Shown one piece after another: positions 29,199-37,659 of a stretch of 64,000 nucleotides of DNA. The translations under genes and the position numbers were made by a program. The first letter of the stretch is position 1; the number at the start of each line of letters is the position of its first letter. Source of the DNA: Prevotellaceae bacterium (GTDB taxonomy: Bacteria; Bacteroidota; Bacteroidia; Bacteroidales; Paludibacteraceae); the NCBI GenBank assembly GCA_020636675.1, contig JACJXK010000006.1, positions 30,019 to 94,018 of the forward strand, written 5' to 3'. The notes beneath the pieces are model-generated. The model was not told where the DNA came from, did no database searches, and was given only the letters and a program-made list of their open reading frames with translations.

Positions 29199-29509
29199 TT
29201 CCGGAGTAAACCCGTTCAGAAATCCGGAGGCGTAGCCAACGCCAAAGAGAGGTGAAACAGCCTGTTTTTTGTATCCGTTCGTCCATAAAGAAGTATAATA
29301 ATGGACAAAATGACCAAATTATCCGGATTTTTCCGGAGCATGCCCGTTCAATGGCCGAAACAGGACACCGACCGCAATATTTTCCGGAGCATGCCCGTTC
29401 ACTTCTTACGAAAAGTTGGGCCTGCCGCCACCTTTCCGGAGCAACCCCGTTCAGTCAGCCCATTGGGCAATAGGGTTCCGGCCACCTTTTTCCGGAGCAT
29501 GCCCGTTCA
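29199..29509 (+). repeat. Five 20-bp transposase-binding repeats at the IS left end
   Basis: Copies of TTCCGGAGCATGCCCGTTCA or close variants at 29199-29218, 29331-29350, 29382-29401, 29434-29453 and 29490-29509. The last four are spaced 51-56 bp. Multiple-repeat ends are characteristic of IS21 and are presumed IstA binding sites. Confidence 0.85.
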
Positions 29510-29528
29510 CTCCTCCAGGTCCTTCAGT

Positions 29529-29536
29529 TATTTTTG
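29529..29536 (+). promoter_or_regulatory. Candidate -7 box for istA
   Basis: TATTTTTG (TAnnTTTG), 28 bases before the istA ATG at 29565 and just inside the last left-end repeat, so IstA binding could repress it. Confidence 0.45.
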
Positions 29537-29564
29537 TGCTAGAATCAATAAATCTAGTACCGGA

Positions 29565-31151
29565 ATGGCAGGAACAATAAAAGACATGAGCCTAATAAAA
29601 CAAGTTATCCAGTTGAAGCAACTTGGAGAATCCAATCGTGGCGTCAGCCGCAAGTTATCAATAAACAAGGGGACGGTCAACGACTATGTCAATACGATCC
29701 AACGTAACGGATGGGATTATGGCGGGCTGTTGTCCAAGGATGACCCTGAACTAGAGCGTATGTTTCATGCCGGCTCTCCGGCGTACAGTGACCGGCGAAT
29801 GCCCGACTTCCTTGCCCTACTGCCTTATTACAAGGAACAGCTAAGCAATCCGAAACTCCATGTGACACGTCAGTTGCTTTATGAGGAATACAGGGCGGGG
29901 CATCCCAGTGGCTATGGCAAATCCCAATTCTATTTCCATCTCCAGCAAAATCTCGTGGCTCAAAAAGGCTGTACCGCGGTACTCACAGAAACGTATAATC
30001 CCGGCGAGAAACTCATGGTGGACTTTGCCGGCGACAAGCTCGGATATATTGACACGGCGACTGGCGAAGTCATCAAGGCGGAAGTGTTTGTGGCCTGCAT
30101 GCCGTATAGCGACTACACATATGTCATATGTGTCCCGTCTCAAAAGACGGAGGACTTTCTGTTCGCCGTCAGAATGAGTCTGGAGCATCTCGGTGGGGTG
30201 CCTCCGATTCTCACGCCAGACAACCTCAAGTCTGCCGTCATCAGCAACGACCGGCATGAGCCGAAGTTAAACAAGGCATTGGAGGATATGGGGAATCATT
30301 ATCATTTTGTGGTATTGCCATGTGACCCAAAAAAGCCGACGCAGAAAGCTCTGGTGGAAGACAAGGTGCGGACAACCTACAACCGCATATACGCCAAGCT
30401 TCGCGGACGTACTTTCCACTCGATAATGGAGCTCAACAAAGCCGTGTGGGAGCAGCTGTCGCTCTTCAACAAGACCCGCATGCAGAAGCGTCCGTACAGT
30501 CGAGAGGAACGTTTCCATGCCGCCGAGAAGGGCCGTCTGAAACCACTTCCACAGAATGTCCACGAGATGAAATTCTACGCCACTTTACAAGTACAGGGCA
30601 ATTGCTTTGTAGAACTCCGACAGGATAAGGTGACGCACTTTTACTCCGTACCATACATATATGTGGGCAAGAAGGCGCTTGTCATCTTTACGCGCTCCGT
30701 CGTGAATGTCTATGTCGACGGCATACAGGCCGCCTCGCACATGCGTAGTCATGAATACGGACACACATACCTCAAGGGACATCTTGCGTCAAACTGCAGA
30801 GCCATCATGGAACGCTCCGCATCGTATTACATAACATGGGCTTCCCGCATATCTCCTGAATGCGGGGACTATATCTCGGAGGTGTTCAATCCGCAGCGGA
30901 CTAATCAGCCCGAAGAGGTGTATTATAAATTATGCGCGTCGATCATGAGCCTGAGCCGCAGGTATGAGACGAAGATTATAAACAAGACATGCAAACAATG
31001 CATCGACTTCAAAATCTTCTCCTACAGGAAGTTCGAGTCGGTACTGAAGCACAACACTCTCATCGCTTCAGAAGACGAACCTGCGACGTGTTTTGAAGCG
31101 CCCGTACCAACAGACCACGTCAACATGCGCGGCAGCAGCTACTTCCAATGA
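29565..31151 (+). CDS. istA: IS21-family transposase IstA
   Basis: A 528-residue transposase. An N-terminal helix-turn-helix (SLIKQVIQLKQLGESNRGVSRKL region) is followed by an rve-type catalytic core with Asp in LMVDFAGDKLGYID, Asp in LTPDNLKSAV and Glu in KALVEDKVRTTYNRI, and a C-terminal beta domain. The frame is open back to 29301, but that extension only translates the end repeats (recurrent FRSMPVH), so I start at the ATG at 29565. istB begins 33 bases after the stop. Confidence 0.95.
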   Translation: MAGTIKDMSLIKQVIQLKQLGESNRGVSRKLSINKGTVNDYVNTIQRNGWDYGGLLSKDDPELERMFHAGSPAYSDRRMPDFLALLPYYKEQLSNPKLHVTRQLLYEEYRAGHPSGYGKSQFYFHLQQNLVAQKGCTAVLTETYNPGEKLMVDFAGDKLGYIDTATGEVIKAEVFVACMPYSDYTYVICVPSQKTEDFLFAVRMSLEHLGGVPPILTPDNLKSAVISNDRHEPKLNKALEDMGNHYHFVVLPCDPKKPTQKALVEDKVRTTYNRIYAKLRGRTFHSIMELNKAVWEQLSLFNKTRMQKRPYSREERFHAAEKGRLKPLPQNVHEMKFYATLQVQGNCFVELRQDKVTHFYSVPYIYVGKKALVIFTRSVVNVYVDGIQAASHMRSHEYGHTYLKGHLASNCRAIMERSASYYITWASRISPECGDYISEVFNPQRTNQPEEVYYKLCASIMSLSRRYETKIINKTCKQCIDFKIFSYRKFESVLKHNTLIASEDEPATCFEAPVPTDHVNMRGSSYFQ

Positions 31152-31184
31152 GTATATACCAACAATATAATATCCGTTCACATT

Positions 31185-31910
31185 ATGACAACAAACGAAA
31201 TCACAAGGGCTCTGCATGGGCTCAAACTGCCGGGAATGGCAAGTTGCTGGAACTCCCTGGAGGAGACACACCAGCTGGACAGACTGACCTTGCGTGAAGG
31301 CATGCAGATGATGGTGCAGTACGAGCGAGACACACGCCGGAACAACCGCGTACAACGCCTCATCAAAAATGCCAGCTTCCGACTTAAGGCGTCAATCGAA
31401 GAACTCGAGACCGACACAGCCAGAGGCATCGCAACGTCCAGCGTAAGCGATCTGTGCACGGGCAGTTACATCACCAACGGCATGACCGTCATCATCACAG
31501 GGCCGGCCGGCACGGGTAAGTCATACTTCGCTTGTGCACTTGGCGACAGAGCCTGCAGGGAAGGAACAAAGGTGTTGTATTTTACAATGAACATGCTCAT
31601 AGAAAATCTGAAGCTTGTGCACCTTGAAGGACGAGAAACGAACTTCTTCCGCAAAATCAGTTCTCATGACCTTCTCGTCATCGACGATTGGGGCATGGTT
31701 AAGCTTGAAGGGCAGACACAGCATGACTTCGAGCAAATCATCGACGACAGATATAACCGCAAAGCAACAATTCTTGCCAGTCAGTTGCCGATAGCAGATT
31801 GGTATAGTGTCTTCCAAAGTGAACTCATTGCGGAGGCCTGCCTAGATAGAATCGTTCACAAAGCGCTGAAATATCAGTTGAGCGGAGAGAGTTTAAGAAA
31901 GAAATATTAA
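31185..31910 (+). CDS. istB: IS21-family helper ATPase IstB
   Basis: A 241-residue AAA+ ATPase related to DnaC that assists IstA in target capture. Walker A is GPAGTGKSYFACALG, Walker B LLVIDDWGM, and sensor region TILASQLPIADWY. The N-terminal helical domain (LKLPGMASCWNSL) is typical. It is full length and in the normal order behind istA. Confidence 0.96.
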   Translation: MTTNEITRALHGLKLPGMASCWNSLEETHQLDRLTLREGMQMMVQYERDTRRNNRVQRLIKNASFRLKASIEELETDTARGIATSSVSDLCTGSYITNGMTVIITGPAGTGKSYFACALGDRACREGTKVLYFTMNMLIENLKLVHLEGRETNFFRKISSHDLLVIDDWGMVKLEGQTQHDFEQIIDDRYNRKATILASQLPIADWYSVFQSELIAEACLDRIVHKALKYQLSGESLRKKY

Positions 31911-31942
31911 ATTTGCCACAATACTGAAGATTACCAACGGAG

Positions 31943-31985
31943 TGAACGGATATCACCGGAATTGGTGAACGGGTATCGGCCGGAA
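31943..31985 (-). repeat. Two inverted 20-bp repeats at the IS right end
   Basis: Inverted versions of the left-end 20-mer at 31943-31961 and 31966-31985 (TGAACGG...CCGGAA), closing the IS21-family element. Confidence 0.8.
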
Positions 31986-31991
31986 TATACA

Positions 31992-31998
31992 TCCATAC
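31992..31998 (+). repeat. Right 7-bp target-site duplication
   Basis: TCCATAC, identical to 29186-29192 on the other side of the element. Confidence 0.75.
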
Positions 31999-32051
31999 AA
32001 TATAAACAACTATTATTGTCCGCTAAACTTTATCCGAGAGTCAAAAAATAA

Positions 32052-32080
32052 GGGCTGGTATCAAGAGTAGATATCAGCCC
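32052..32080 (+). other. Hairpin upstream of the IS4-type transposase
   Basis: GGGCTGGTATC (32052-32062) pairs with GATATCAGCCC (32070-32080) around a 7-base loop. It sits between the left inverted repeat and the transposase start and may shield the gene from outside transcription. Confidence 0.45.
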
Positions 32081-32121
32081 AAAATGTTACTTTTATTTTT
32101 AACCACAAAAATGTCGGTAAC

Positions 32122-32854
32122 ATGGGTAAAAGTACTCATTTCTTCGAACAGCCGGTCTATGGTCAGTTAATAAAATGCCTTGACAAGGAAAATATCATAG
32201 AAATCAGTCGAAAACATGGAGGAGAGAAGTATGTAAAGTCGTTTGACGGTTGGCACCATCTGTTAACCATGCTTTATGCCGTCATTAAACGTTTCGATTC
32301 ATTGCGTGAGATAGAAGCTTCGATGCTTGCAGAGGTCAGGAAACTGGCACATATTGGTTTGACCCAAGTTCCACGTCGCAGTACACTGTCTGATGCAAAT
32401 GCCAGACGTACAGAGGCATTCTTTGAAGAGGTGTACCGCAATTTATATGAGGAGAATAAGTCCAGCCTTTCCTCGGACAGCCGAAGAGACGCCTCCGAGG
32501 ACTGGATGAAAAGGCTAAGAATCATAGACTCCACCACTATTTCCCTGTTTTCCAATGCGACATTCAAAGGTGTAGGACGACATCCAAAGACCGGCAAGAA
32601 GAAAGGCGGCATAAAGGCCCACTCAATAATACACGCCAATGAGGGAGTCCCGTGCGACGTGAAGTTCACCTCCGCAGCCACCAATGATTCCTTTTATTAC
32701 ACTGGATCGGTCTTGGAGTTTCTCCGGATTGGCGACAATGGTGAGAATTGTACTCATGTACTACATCAACCTAAATACTTTCTTTGAGAATCCTGAGGAA
32801 AACCTCAAAAACATGTTATTGGAGGCGGCAGAACCACCTCCGTCAGAGGTGTAA
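32122..32854 (+). pseudogene. IS4-family (DUF4372-type) transposase, internally deleted and frameshifted
   Basis: The first 190 or so residues match an IS4-family transposase N-terminus with a DUF4372-like start (FFEQPVYGQLIKCLDKENI, RRSTLSDANARR) and the first catalytic Asp in RIIDSTTISLF. After NDSFYYT the sequence jumps to the extreme C-terminus in another frame (GLATMVRIVLMYYINLNTFFENPEENL, stop at 32852-32854), so roughly the central 150-200 residues with the other catalytic residues are missing. The original frame runs out at 32787. Non-functional. Confidence 0.75.
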
Positions 32855-32869
32855 TATGGGGTCTGTGTT

Positions 32870-33282
32870 GAATCGTGTGGGTAACTTAATAAAAACAGTT
32901 GACTTTGGAACATTAAGAGAAGTGAAGAATATCTGCCTTGGGGTTGAGACTGCTTCCAAGTCATGTTTGACGGAAAAAATCAGACGGTAATAAAAACCTT
33001 CATTTCCAAATCGATCTCCAAAGATGTAGAGGGTTTGTCAACGATATTGGTCAAAAGCGCAAGGCCTATGACACGGAGAACAGAAAGCACACTAGTTCGG
33101 TATAATCACCAATTTCACGTACTTGGGGGTGGGTGAACAACGGGATTCTTGAGTGACTTAAATTCTAGATACAATTGGTAAAACAGAGAGTCAGAGGATT
33201 TGCCGACATTGACAACTTTATGAATATGGTGTACTATATCAATGGAGGCGAGTCCTTCCTCTACCCACTCAAATCAACATAG
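32870..33282 (+). pseudogene. ISL3-like transposase relic
   Basis: Scattered fragments in shifting frames: LIKTVDFGTLREVKNICL near 32886-32940 and IQLVKQRVRGFADIDNFMNMVYYINGG near 33170-33250, ending with a stop at 33280-33282. In-frame stops occur at 33154 and 33166. The first resembles the lead into the catalytic domain and the second the C-terminus of ISL3-type transposases; the family call is tentative. Confidence 0.4.
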
Positions 33283-33320
33283 ACCCGTAATATGAAAGGT
33301 TGGGGCTTGTCCAAAAGAAA

Positions 33321-33347
33321 ATTGAAGTCCAACTATTGGACTTCAAT
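33321..33347. repeat. Perfect 12-bp inverted repeat
   Basis: ATTGAAGTCCAA (33321-33332) and TTGGACTTCAAT (33336-33347) with a 3-base spacer, near the right end of the IS remnant. No T-run follows on either side. Confidence 0.5.
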
Positions 33348-33412
33348 GAGTTGGACTGAATCATTGTGTTTTAGCGGACACTAATAATTGGATAACACCC
33401 ATCCATGTATAT

Positions 33413-33446
33413 CAAAAAAGAGGATGTACACAAAGTACACCCTCTT
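33413..33446 (-). terminator. Intrinsic terminator of the ribosomal super-operon
   Basis: Read on the minus strand: GAGGGTGTAC, a 5-base loop, GTACATCCTC, then TTTTTT. It starts 20 bases after the rplQ stop and lies outside the IS remnant, so the operon end is intact. Confidence 0.9.
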
Positions 33447-33466
33447 CTCTATATCTGTAAAATCTA

Positions 33467-33949
33467 CTATTCAGCAGGTTTAACCTCTTCAACAGAAGCT
33501 GAAGCCTCTTCCTCAACAACAGCAGTTTCCTTCTTCTTAGAAGAACGACGAACTTTAGTTGCTTTTTTAGCCTTCTGCTTCATCATATTCTCATCATAAT
33601 CAACAAGTTCAATAAAACAAGTTTCTGCAGCATCGCCTAAACGAAATCCTGTTTTTATGATACGGGTATATCCTCCAGGACGAGTTGCTATCTTTTGAGC
33701 TACCTCTCTAAATAATTCAGTTACAACTTCTTTATTTTGAAGATAACTGAAGACAACTCTACGAGAATTAGTAGAATCATCTTTTGATTTCGTCAACAAA
33801 GGCTCAACATACTTTCTCAAGGCCTTTGCCTTAGCAACCGTAGTATTAATCCTTTTATGTTTAATCAAAGAACAAGCCATATTGGAAAGTAAAGCTTCTC
33901 TATGAGAATGCGTCCTTCCTAGGTGGTTGAATTTCTTATTATGTCTCAT
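33467..33949 (-). CDS. rplQ: 50S ribosomal protein L17
   Basis: A 160-residue L17, last gene of the operon. Core motifs are MRHNKKFNHLGRTHSHREALLSNM and GGYTRIIKTGFRLGDAAE. After the ~120-residue core it has a long Lys-rich then Glu-rich tail (KKETAVVEEEASASVEEVKPAE region), an extension common in Bacteroidota. It starts 5 bases after the rpoA stop. Confidence 0.98.
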   Translation of the reverse strand: MRHNKKFNHLGRTHSHREALLSNMACSLIKHKRINTTVAKAKALRKYVEPLLTKSKDDSTNSRRVVFSYLQNKEVVTELFREVAQKIATRPGGYTRIIKTGFRLGDAAETCFIELVDYDENMMKQKAKKATKVRRSSKKKETAVVEEEASASVEEVKPAE

Positions 33950-33954
33950 TGTTA

Positions 33955-34947
33955 TTACTCTTTATCTAATTTATATTTTGAGATATCCATACCAAATGAA
34001 AGGTTAAGATTATCCAATAATTGATCCAATTCCGTCAATGACTTCTTGCCGAAATTTCTGAACTTGAGCAGGTCGTTCTTATTGAATACGACCAATTCCC
34101 CAAGAGTCTCAACGTCAGCCGCCTTCAAACAATTTAAAGCACGAACCGACAAATCCATATCAACAAGCTTAGTCTTTAACAACTGACGCATATGCAATAC
34201 TTCCTCATCGAACTCCTCATTACCCTCTCCGTCGTTCGCATCAAGCGTTATCTTCTCATCAGAGAACAACATGAAATGGTAAATAAGAATCTTTGCAGCT
34301 TCTTTCAAAGCATCCTTTGGATGTATTGACCCATCAGTACTTATATCTAGAACCAATTTCTCGTAATCAGTCTTCTGCTCTACACGATAATTCTCAACAG
34401 TATACTTCACATTCCTAATAGGAGTATAGATGGAATCTATAGCAATAACACCTATCTCTGAACCAGGAATCCTATTCTCATCAGCAGGGACATAACCACG
34501 TCCCTTACCAATATTCATCTCCATCTGGAACTTCGCATCAGGATCCAATCGACAAATTACCAAATCTGGATTCAAAACCTCGAACCCGGTCAAACTTTTT
34601 GTTATATCCCCAGCCTTGAACACTTCGGTTCCCGAAATGGAAACTGTAACCTTTTCGTTCTCAACTTCCTCAACTTTCTGTTTAAACCGAACTTGCTTCA
34701 AATTTAGGATAATATTGGTTACATCCTCTATAACTCCCGGTATTGCAGAAAACTCGTGATCTACGCCGTCAATCTTAATGGATGTGATTGCAAAACCCTC
34801 CAAAGAAGAAAGCAAGATACGTCTTAAAGCATTACCGATAGTGATTCCATAACCTGGTTCCAACGGACGAAATTCAAACTTTCCTTGAAAGTTGTCCGAT
34901 TCCAACATGATAACTTTATCGGGTTTTTGAAATGCTAATATAGCCAT
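33955..34947 (-). CDS. rpoA: RNA polymerase alpha subunit
   Basis: A 330-residue alpha subunit with the N-terminal dimerisation domain (GYGITIGNALRRILLSSLEG; DVTNIILNLKQ) and a C-terminal DNA-contacting domain (LDLSVRALNCLKAADVETLGELV-like: MDLSVRALNCLKAADVETLG; KFRNFGKKSLTEL). It assembles core RNA polymerase and contacts upstream promoter DNA and activators. It sits between rpsD (10-bp gap) and rplQ, the conserved alpha-operon order. Confidence 0.99.
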   Translation of the reverse strand: MAILAFQKPDKVIMLESDNFQGKFEFRPLEPGYGITIGNALRRILLSSLEGFAITSIKIDGVDHEFSAIPGVIEDVTNIILNLKQVRFKQKVEEVENEKVTVSISGTEVFKAGDITKSLTGFEVLNPDLVICRLDPDAKFQMEMNIGKGRGYVPADENRIPGSEIGVIAIDSIYTPIRNVKYTVENYRVEQKTDYEKLVLDISTDGSIHPKDALKEAAKILIYHFMLFSDEKITLDANDGEGNEEFDEEVLHMRQLLKTKLVDMDLSVRALNCLKAADVETLGELVVFNKNDLLKFRNFGKKSLTELDQLLDNLNLSFGMDISKYKLDKE

Positions 34948-34957
34948 GGATCAATTA

Positions 34958-35563
34958 TTATTTAGAGTATAATTCGACGATCAATTGTTCTTTGATATTT
35001 TCTGGAATATCAGTCCTCTCTGGCAAGTGCAAGAACTTACCAGACATTGAAGAGTTATCCCATTCTAGCCATGCATATTTGCTGTGATTGAATCCAGACA
35101 ATGCATCTGCTATTACTTCCAAAGATTTTGATTTCTCGCGAACAGCAATAATCTGACCAGGTTTAATTGAATAAGAAGGGATGTTTACCACTGAACCATC
35201 TACAACAATATGTTTGTGAGAAACAAGCTGACGTGCAGCAGCACGAGAAGGTGCAATACCTAAACGAAACACTACATTATCAAGACGAGTCTCCAACAAT
35301 TGAAGCAAAACCTCACCGGTAATACCTTTGGTTCTTGTTGCTTTTTCAAACAAATTACGGAATTGTCTTTCCAATACACCATAAGTATACTTAGCCTTTT
35401 GTTTCTCATTCAACTGAATGCCGTACTCAGAAGTCTTCTTTCTTCTGTTCGCACCATGCTGGCCTGGAGGAAAGTTTCTCTTCGACAATACTTTGTCTGG
35501 ACCAAAGATAGCCTCACCAAACTTACGTGCAATTCTTGTTTTTGGACCTATATATCTAGCCAT
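34958..35563 (-). CDS. rpsD: 30S ribosomal protein S4
   Basis: A 201-residue S4, a primary 16S rRNA-binding protein that nucleates 30S assembly. It has the N-terminal MARYIGPKTRIARKFGE and the S4 RNA-binding domain (LETRLDNVVFRLGIAPSRAAARQLVSHKHI). The N-terminal zinc cysteines seen in some S4 proteins are absent. It is preceded by an unusually long 113-base gap after rpsK, where an S4-responsive leader might lie. Confidence 0.99.
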   Translation of the reverse strand: MARYIGPKTRIARKFGEAIFGPDKVLSKRNFPPGQHGANRRKKTSEYGIQLNEKQKAKYTYGVLERQFRNLFEKATRTKGITGEVLLQLLETRLDNVVFRLGIAPSRAAARQLVSHKHIVVDGSVVNIPSYSIKPGQIIAVREKSKSLEVIADALSGFNHSKYAWLEWDNSSMSGKFLHLPERTDIPENIKEQLIVELYSK

Positions 35564-35676
35564 TTTTCAATTTTTGTTTTTATTTCCAAACCTTGAACCG
35601 TGCAGCCGCGATTGCAGAGAGGTTTAAAATGCAATCTATTCACAATTGCGAGATTCGAAAGAAATTTGTAAATAAA

Positions 35677-36066
35677 TTAAACTCTACGTTTTTTAGGTGG
35701 TCGACAACCATTATGTGGCAGTGGCGTTACGTCTATGATCTCGGTCACCTCAATACCTGCACCATGTACAGTTCTTATAGCTGATTCACGACCATTTCCT
35801 GGACCTTTCACATATGCCTTCACCTTTCTCAAACCAAGATCGAATGCCACTTTTGCACAATCCTGAGCTGCCATCTGAGCTGCATACGGAGTGTTCTTCT
35901 TAGAACCTCTGAAACCCATTTTACCAGCTGATGACCAAGAAATAATCTGACCCTCAGAGTTTGCCAAGGCAACGATGATGTTATTAAAAGATGAGTGAAC
36001 GTGCAATTCTCCGTTAGCGTCAACTTTTACTACTCTTTTTTTGGTTGCTACTGCTTTTTTTGCCAT
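35677..36066 (-). CDS. rpsK: 30S ribosomal protein S11
   Basis: A 129-residue S11 of the 30S platform with HVHSSFNNIIVALANSEGQIISWSSAG and the C-terminal signature VTEIIDVTPLPHNGCRPPKKRRV. It is 40 bases after rpsM. Confidence 0.99.
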   Translation of the reverse strand: MAKKAVATKKRVVKVDANGELHVHSSFNNIIVALANSEGQIISWSSAGKMGFRGSKKNTPYAAQMAAQDCAKVAFDLGLRKVKAYVKGPGNGRESAIRTVHGAGIEVTEIIDVTPLPHNGCRPPKKRRV

Positions 36067-36106
36067 ATATTTTTATTGTTAAAATAGCGTTATTTATAGC
36101 TAACTA

Positions 36107-36487
36107 TTACTTAGTTGCCTTTTTCTTATTAGCAACAGTTTTCTTCTTACCCTTACGTGTACGAGCATTGTTTTTTGTACTCTGTCCACGTACTGGCAAG
36201 CCAAGACGATGACGGATTCCTCTATAACAACCGATATCCATCAAGCGTTTGATGTTCAGTTGGATTTCAGAACGAAGGTCTCCCTCCACTTTAAATGAGG
36301 CACCAATAATCTCACGAATTTTGGCAGCCTGATCATCAGTCCAATCCTTTACTTTGATGTCTTTATCAACACCAGCTTCTTTCAAAATTTTGTTTGCACC
36401 ACTACGGCCAATGCCATAGATATAAGTCAAACCTATTTCGCCTCTCTTATTTTGCGGCAAATCTACACCAACTATTCTTATAGCCAT
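36107..36487 (-). CDS. rpsM: 30S ribosomal protein S13
   Basis: A 126-residue S13 that contacts the 30S head, the tRNA and the 50S subunit. Motifs: MAIRIVGVDLPQNKRGEIGLTYIYGIGR and YRGIRHRLGLPVRGQSTKNNART, with a basic C-terminal tail. First gene of the alpha-operon part. Confidence 0.99.
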   Translation of the reverse strand: MAIRIVGVDLPQNKRGEIGLTYIYGIGRSGANKILKEAGVDKDIKVKDWTDDQAAKIREIIGASFKVEGDLRSEIQLNIKRLMDIGCYRGIRHRLGLPVRGQSTKNNARTRKGKKKTVANKKKATK

Positions 36488-36515
36488 AAACTAATTTTTT
36501 GCAAAAATAATAAAA

Positions 36516-36632
36516 TTATCCTTGACGTTGTTTATACTTAGGATTTTTCTTATTAATAACATACAAACGACCTTTTCTCCTTACTATTTTACATTCAGGA
36601 GTACGTTTTTTCAATGATGCTCTTACTTTCAT
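36516..36632 (-). CDS. rpmJ: 50S ribosomal protein L36
   Basis: A 38-residue L36 (MKVRASLKKRTPECKIVRRK ... KYKQRQG). Only one of the four zinc ligands (the Cys in PECK) remains, so this is the zinc-independent C- form usual in Bacteroidota. It lies between infA (11-bp gap) and rpsM (28-bp gap). Confidence 0.97.
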   Translation of the reverse strand: MKVRASLKKRTPECKIVRRKGRLYVINKKNPKYKQRQG

Positions 36633-36643
36633 ATCTATTATAA

Positions 36644-36862
36644 TTATTTATATCTAAAAGCAATTCGTCCCTTTGTCAGATCATAAGGTGACATCTCGAC
36701 TCTAACTTTATCTCCTGGCAAAATTTTAATGTAATGCATTCTCATCTTGCCCGAGATGTGAGCCGTTATCTCATGCCCATTCTCTAACTCAACACGAAAC
36801 ATGGCATTTGACAATGCCTCTACTATAGTGCCATCCTGTTCAATTGCAGCTTGCTTGGCCAT
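36644..36862 (-). CDS. infA: Translation initiation factor IF-1
   Basis: A 72-residue S1-like OB-fold protein that binds the ribosomal A site during initiation. Typical features: MAKQAAIEQDGTIVEALSNAMF, HISGKMRMHYIKILPGDKV and SPYDLTKGRI. It follows map by 3 bases. Confidence 0.99.
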   Translation of the reverse strand: MAKQAAIEQDGTIVEALSNAMFRVELENGHEITAHISGKMRMHYIKILPGDKVRVEMSPYDLTKGRIAFRYK

Positions 36863-36865
36863 ACT

Positions 36866-37648
36866 TTACTTTTCGTTATTTTCTAAAAATTCATCAATAT
36901 ACTTAAACGAAGACAATATATCAGCTTGTCCTGCTCTTATCGCCACCGTATGCTCATAATGAGCAGAAATCTTGTTATCGGAAGTTCTTGTCGTCCATCC
37001 ATCATCCTCTATGTAAATATCTTGTTTACCTAGATTGACCATAGGCTCTATAGCAATAACCATCCCAACTTTCAGTTTCGAGCCGAAACCCTTTTTCCCA
37101 AAATTCGGAATTCGAGGTTCCTCATGCATACTGCGACCGATTCCGTGCCCTGTCATTTCACGAACCACGGAATATCCACGATTCTCACAATATGACTGTA
37201 CTGCACAACCGACATCGCCCAGTCGCTTTCCCGCTACCGCCAATTCTATTCCAACATACAAAGATTCCTTTGTGGTCCTCAATAATTGTCTTACATCGTC
37301 CGAGACTTCTCCCACACAAAACGTATAGCAAGAATCACCATGGAAGCCGTTTTTTTCAGCACCACAATCTACAGAAATGACATCGCCTTCTTTTAATGCA
37401 TACGCAGAAGGAATTCCATGAACAACCTGATCATTTACAGAAGTACAAATAGAATTAGGATATCCATTATATCCAAAGAAACTAGGAACAGCACCATTGT
37501 CACGGATAAACGATTCCGCAATTTTATCCAACTGAAGTGTCGTAATTCCTGGACGAATACGCTTTCCTACTTCCGCCAACGTGCGAGCAACAATATCATT
37601 GCTAACGCGCATAAACTCTATCTCTTCGTCTGTTTTCAGATATATCAT
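36866..37648 (-). CDS. map: Methionine aminopeptidase, type I
   Basis: A 260-residue two-metal peptidase that removes the initiator Met from nascent proteins. Metal ligands are recognisable in SVDCGAEKNGFHGDSC (two Asp), TGHGIGRSMHEEP (His), AIEPMV (Glu) and the C-terminal Glu in SAHYEHTVAI. There is no N-terminal zinc-finger extension (type Ia). The secY-map-infA order is shared by many bacteria. Confidence 0.98.
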   Translation of the reverse strand: MIYLKTDEEIEFMRVSNDIVARTLAEVGKRIRPGITTLQLDKIAESFIRDNGAVPSFFGYNGYPNSICTSVNDQVVHGIPSAYALKEGDVISVDCGAEKNGFHGDSCYTFCVGEVSDDVRQLLRTTKESLYVGIELAVAGKRLGDVGCAVQSYCENRGYSVVREMTGHGIGRSMHEEPRIPNFGKKGFGSKLKVGMVIAIEPMVNLGKQDIYIEDDGWTTRTSDNKISAHYEHTVAIRAGQADILSSFKYIDEFLENNEK

Positions 37649-37659
37649 TTATTCCAACA

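Larger units (their letters stand above)
29193..31991 (+). mobile_element. IS21-family insertion sequence, apparently intact
   Basis: A 2799-bp element carrying istA and istB in the usual order, flanked by TCCATAC duplications. The left end begins TACATATTCCGG and the right end finishes CCGGAATATACA, giving imperfect terminal repeats with the CA-3' typical of the family on the right. The left end has five copies of a 20-mer (consensus TTCCGGAGCATGCCCGTTCA) and the right end two inverted copies. Both genes are full length, so the element may still be mobile. Confidence 0.88.
32017..33380. mobile_element. Decayed composite insertion-sequence remnant
   Basis: Bounded by inverted TGTCCGCTAAA (32017-32027) and TTTAGCGGACA (33370-33380). 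Inside are an IS4-type transposase with an internal deletion and frameshift (32122-32854) and, downstream, ISL3-like transposase scraps with stop codons. No clean target duplication is seen. Two element types between one pair of ends suggest insertion followed by deletion. Confidence 0.6.

Noticed and set aside
29301..29564. N-terminal extension of istA
   Set aside because: It only translates the IS end repeats; the helix-turn-helix domain begins just after the ATG at 29565.
33321..33347. Terminator near the right end of the IS remnant
   Set aside because: Perfect stem but no T-run on either side; the true operon terminator is at 33413-33446.
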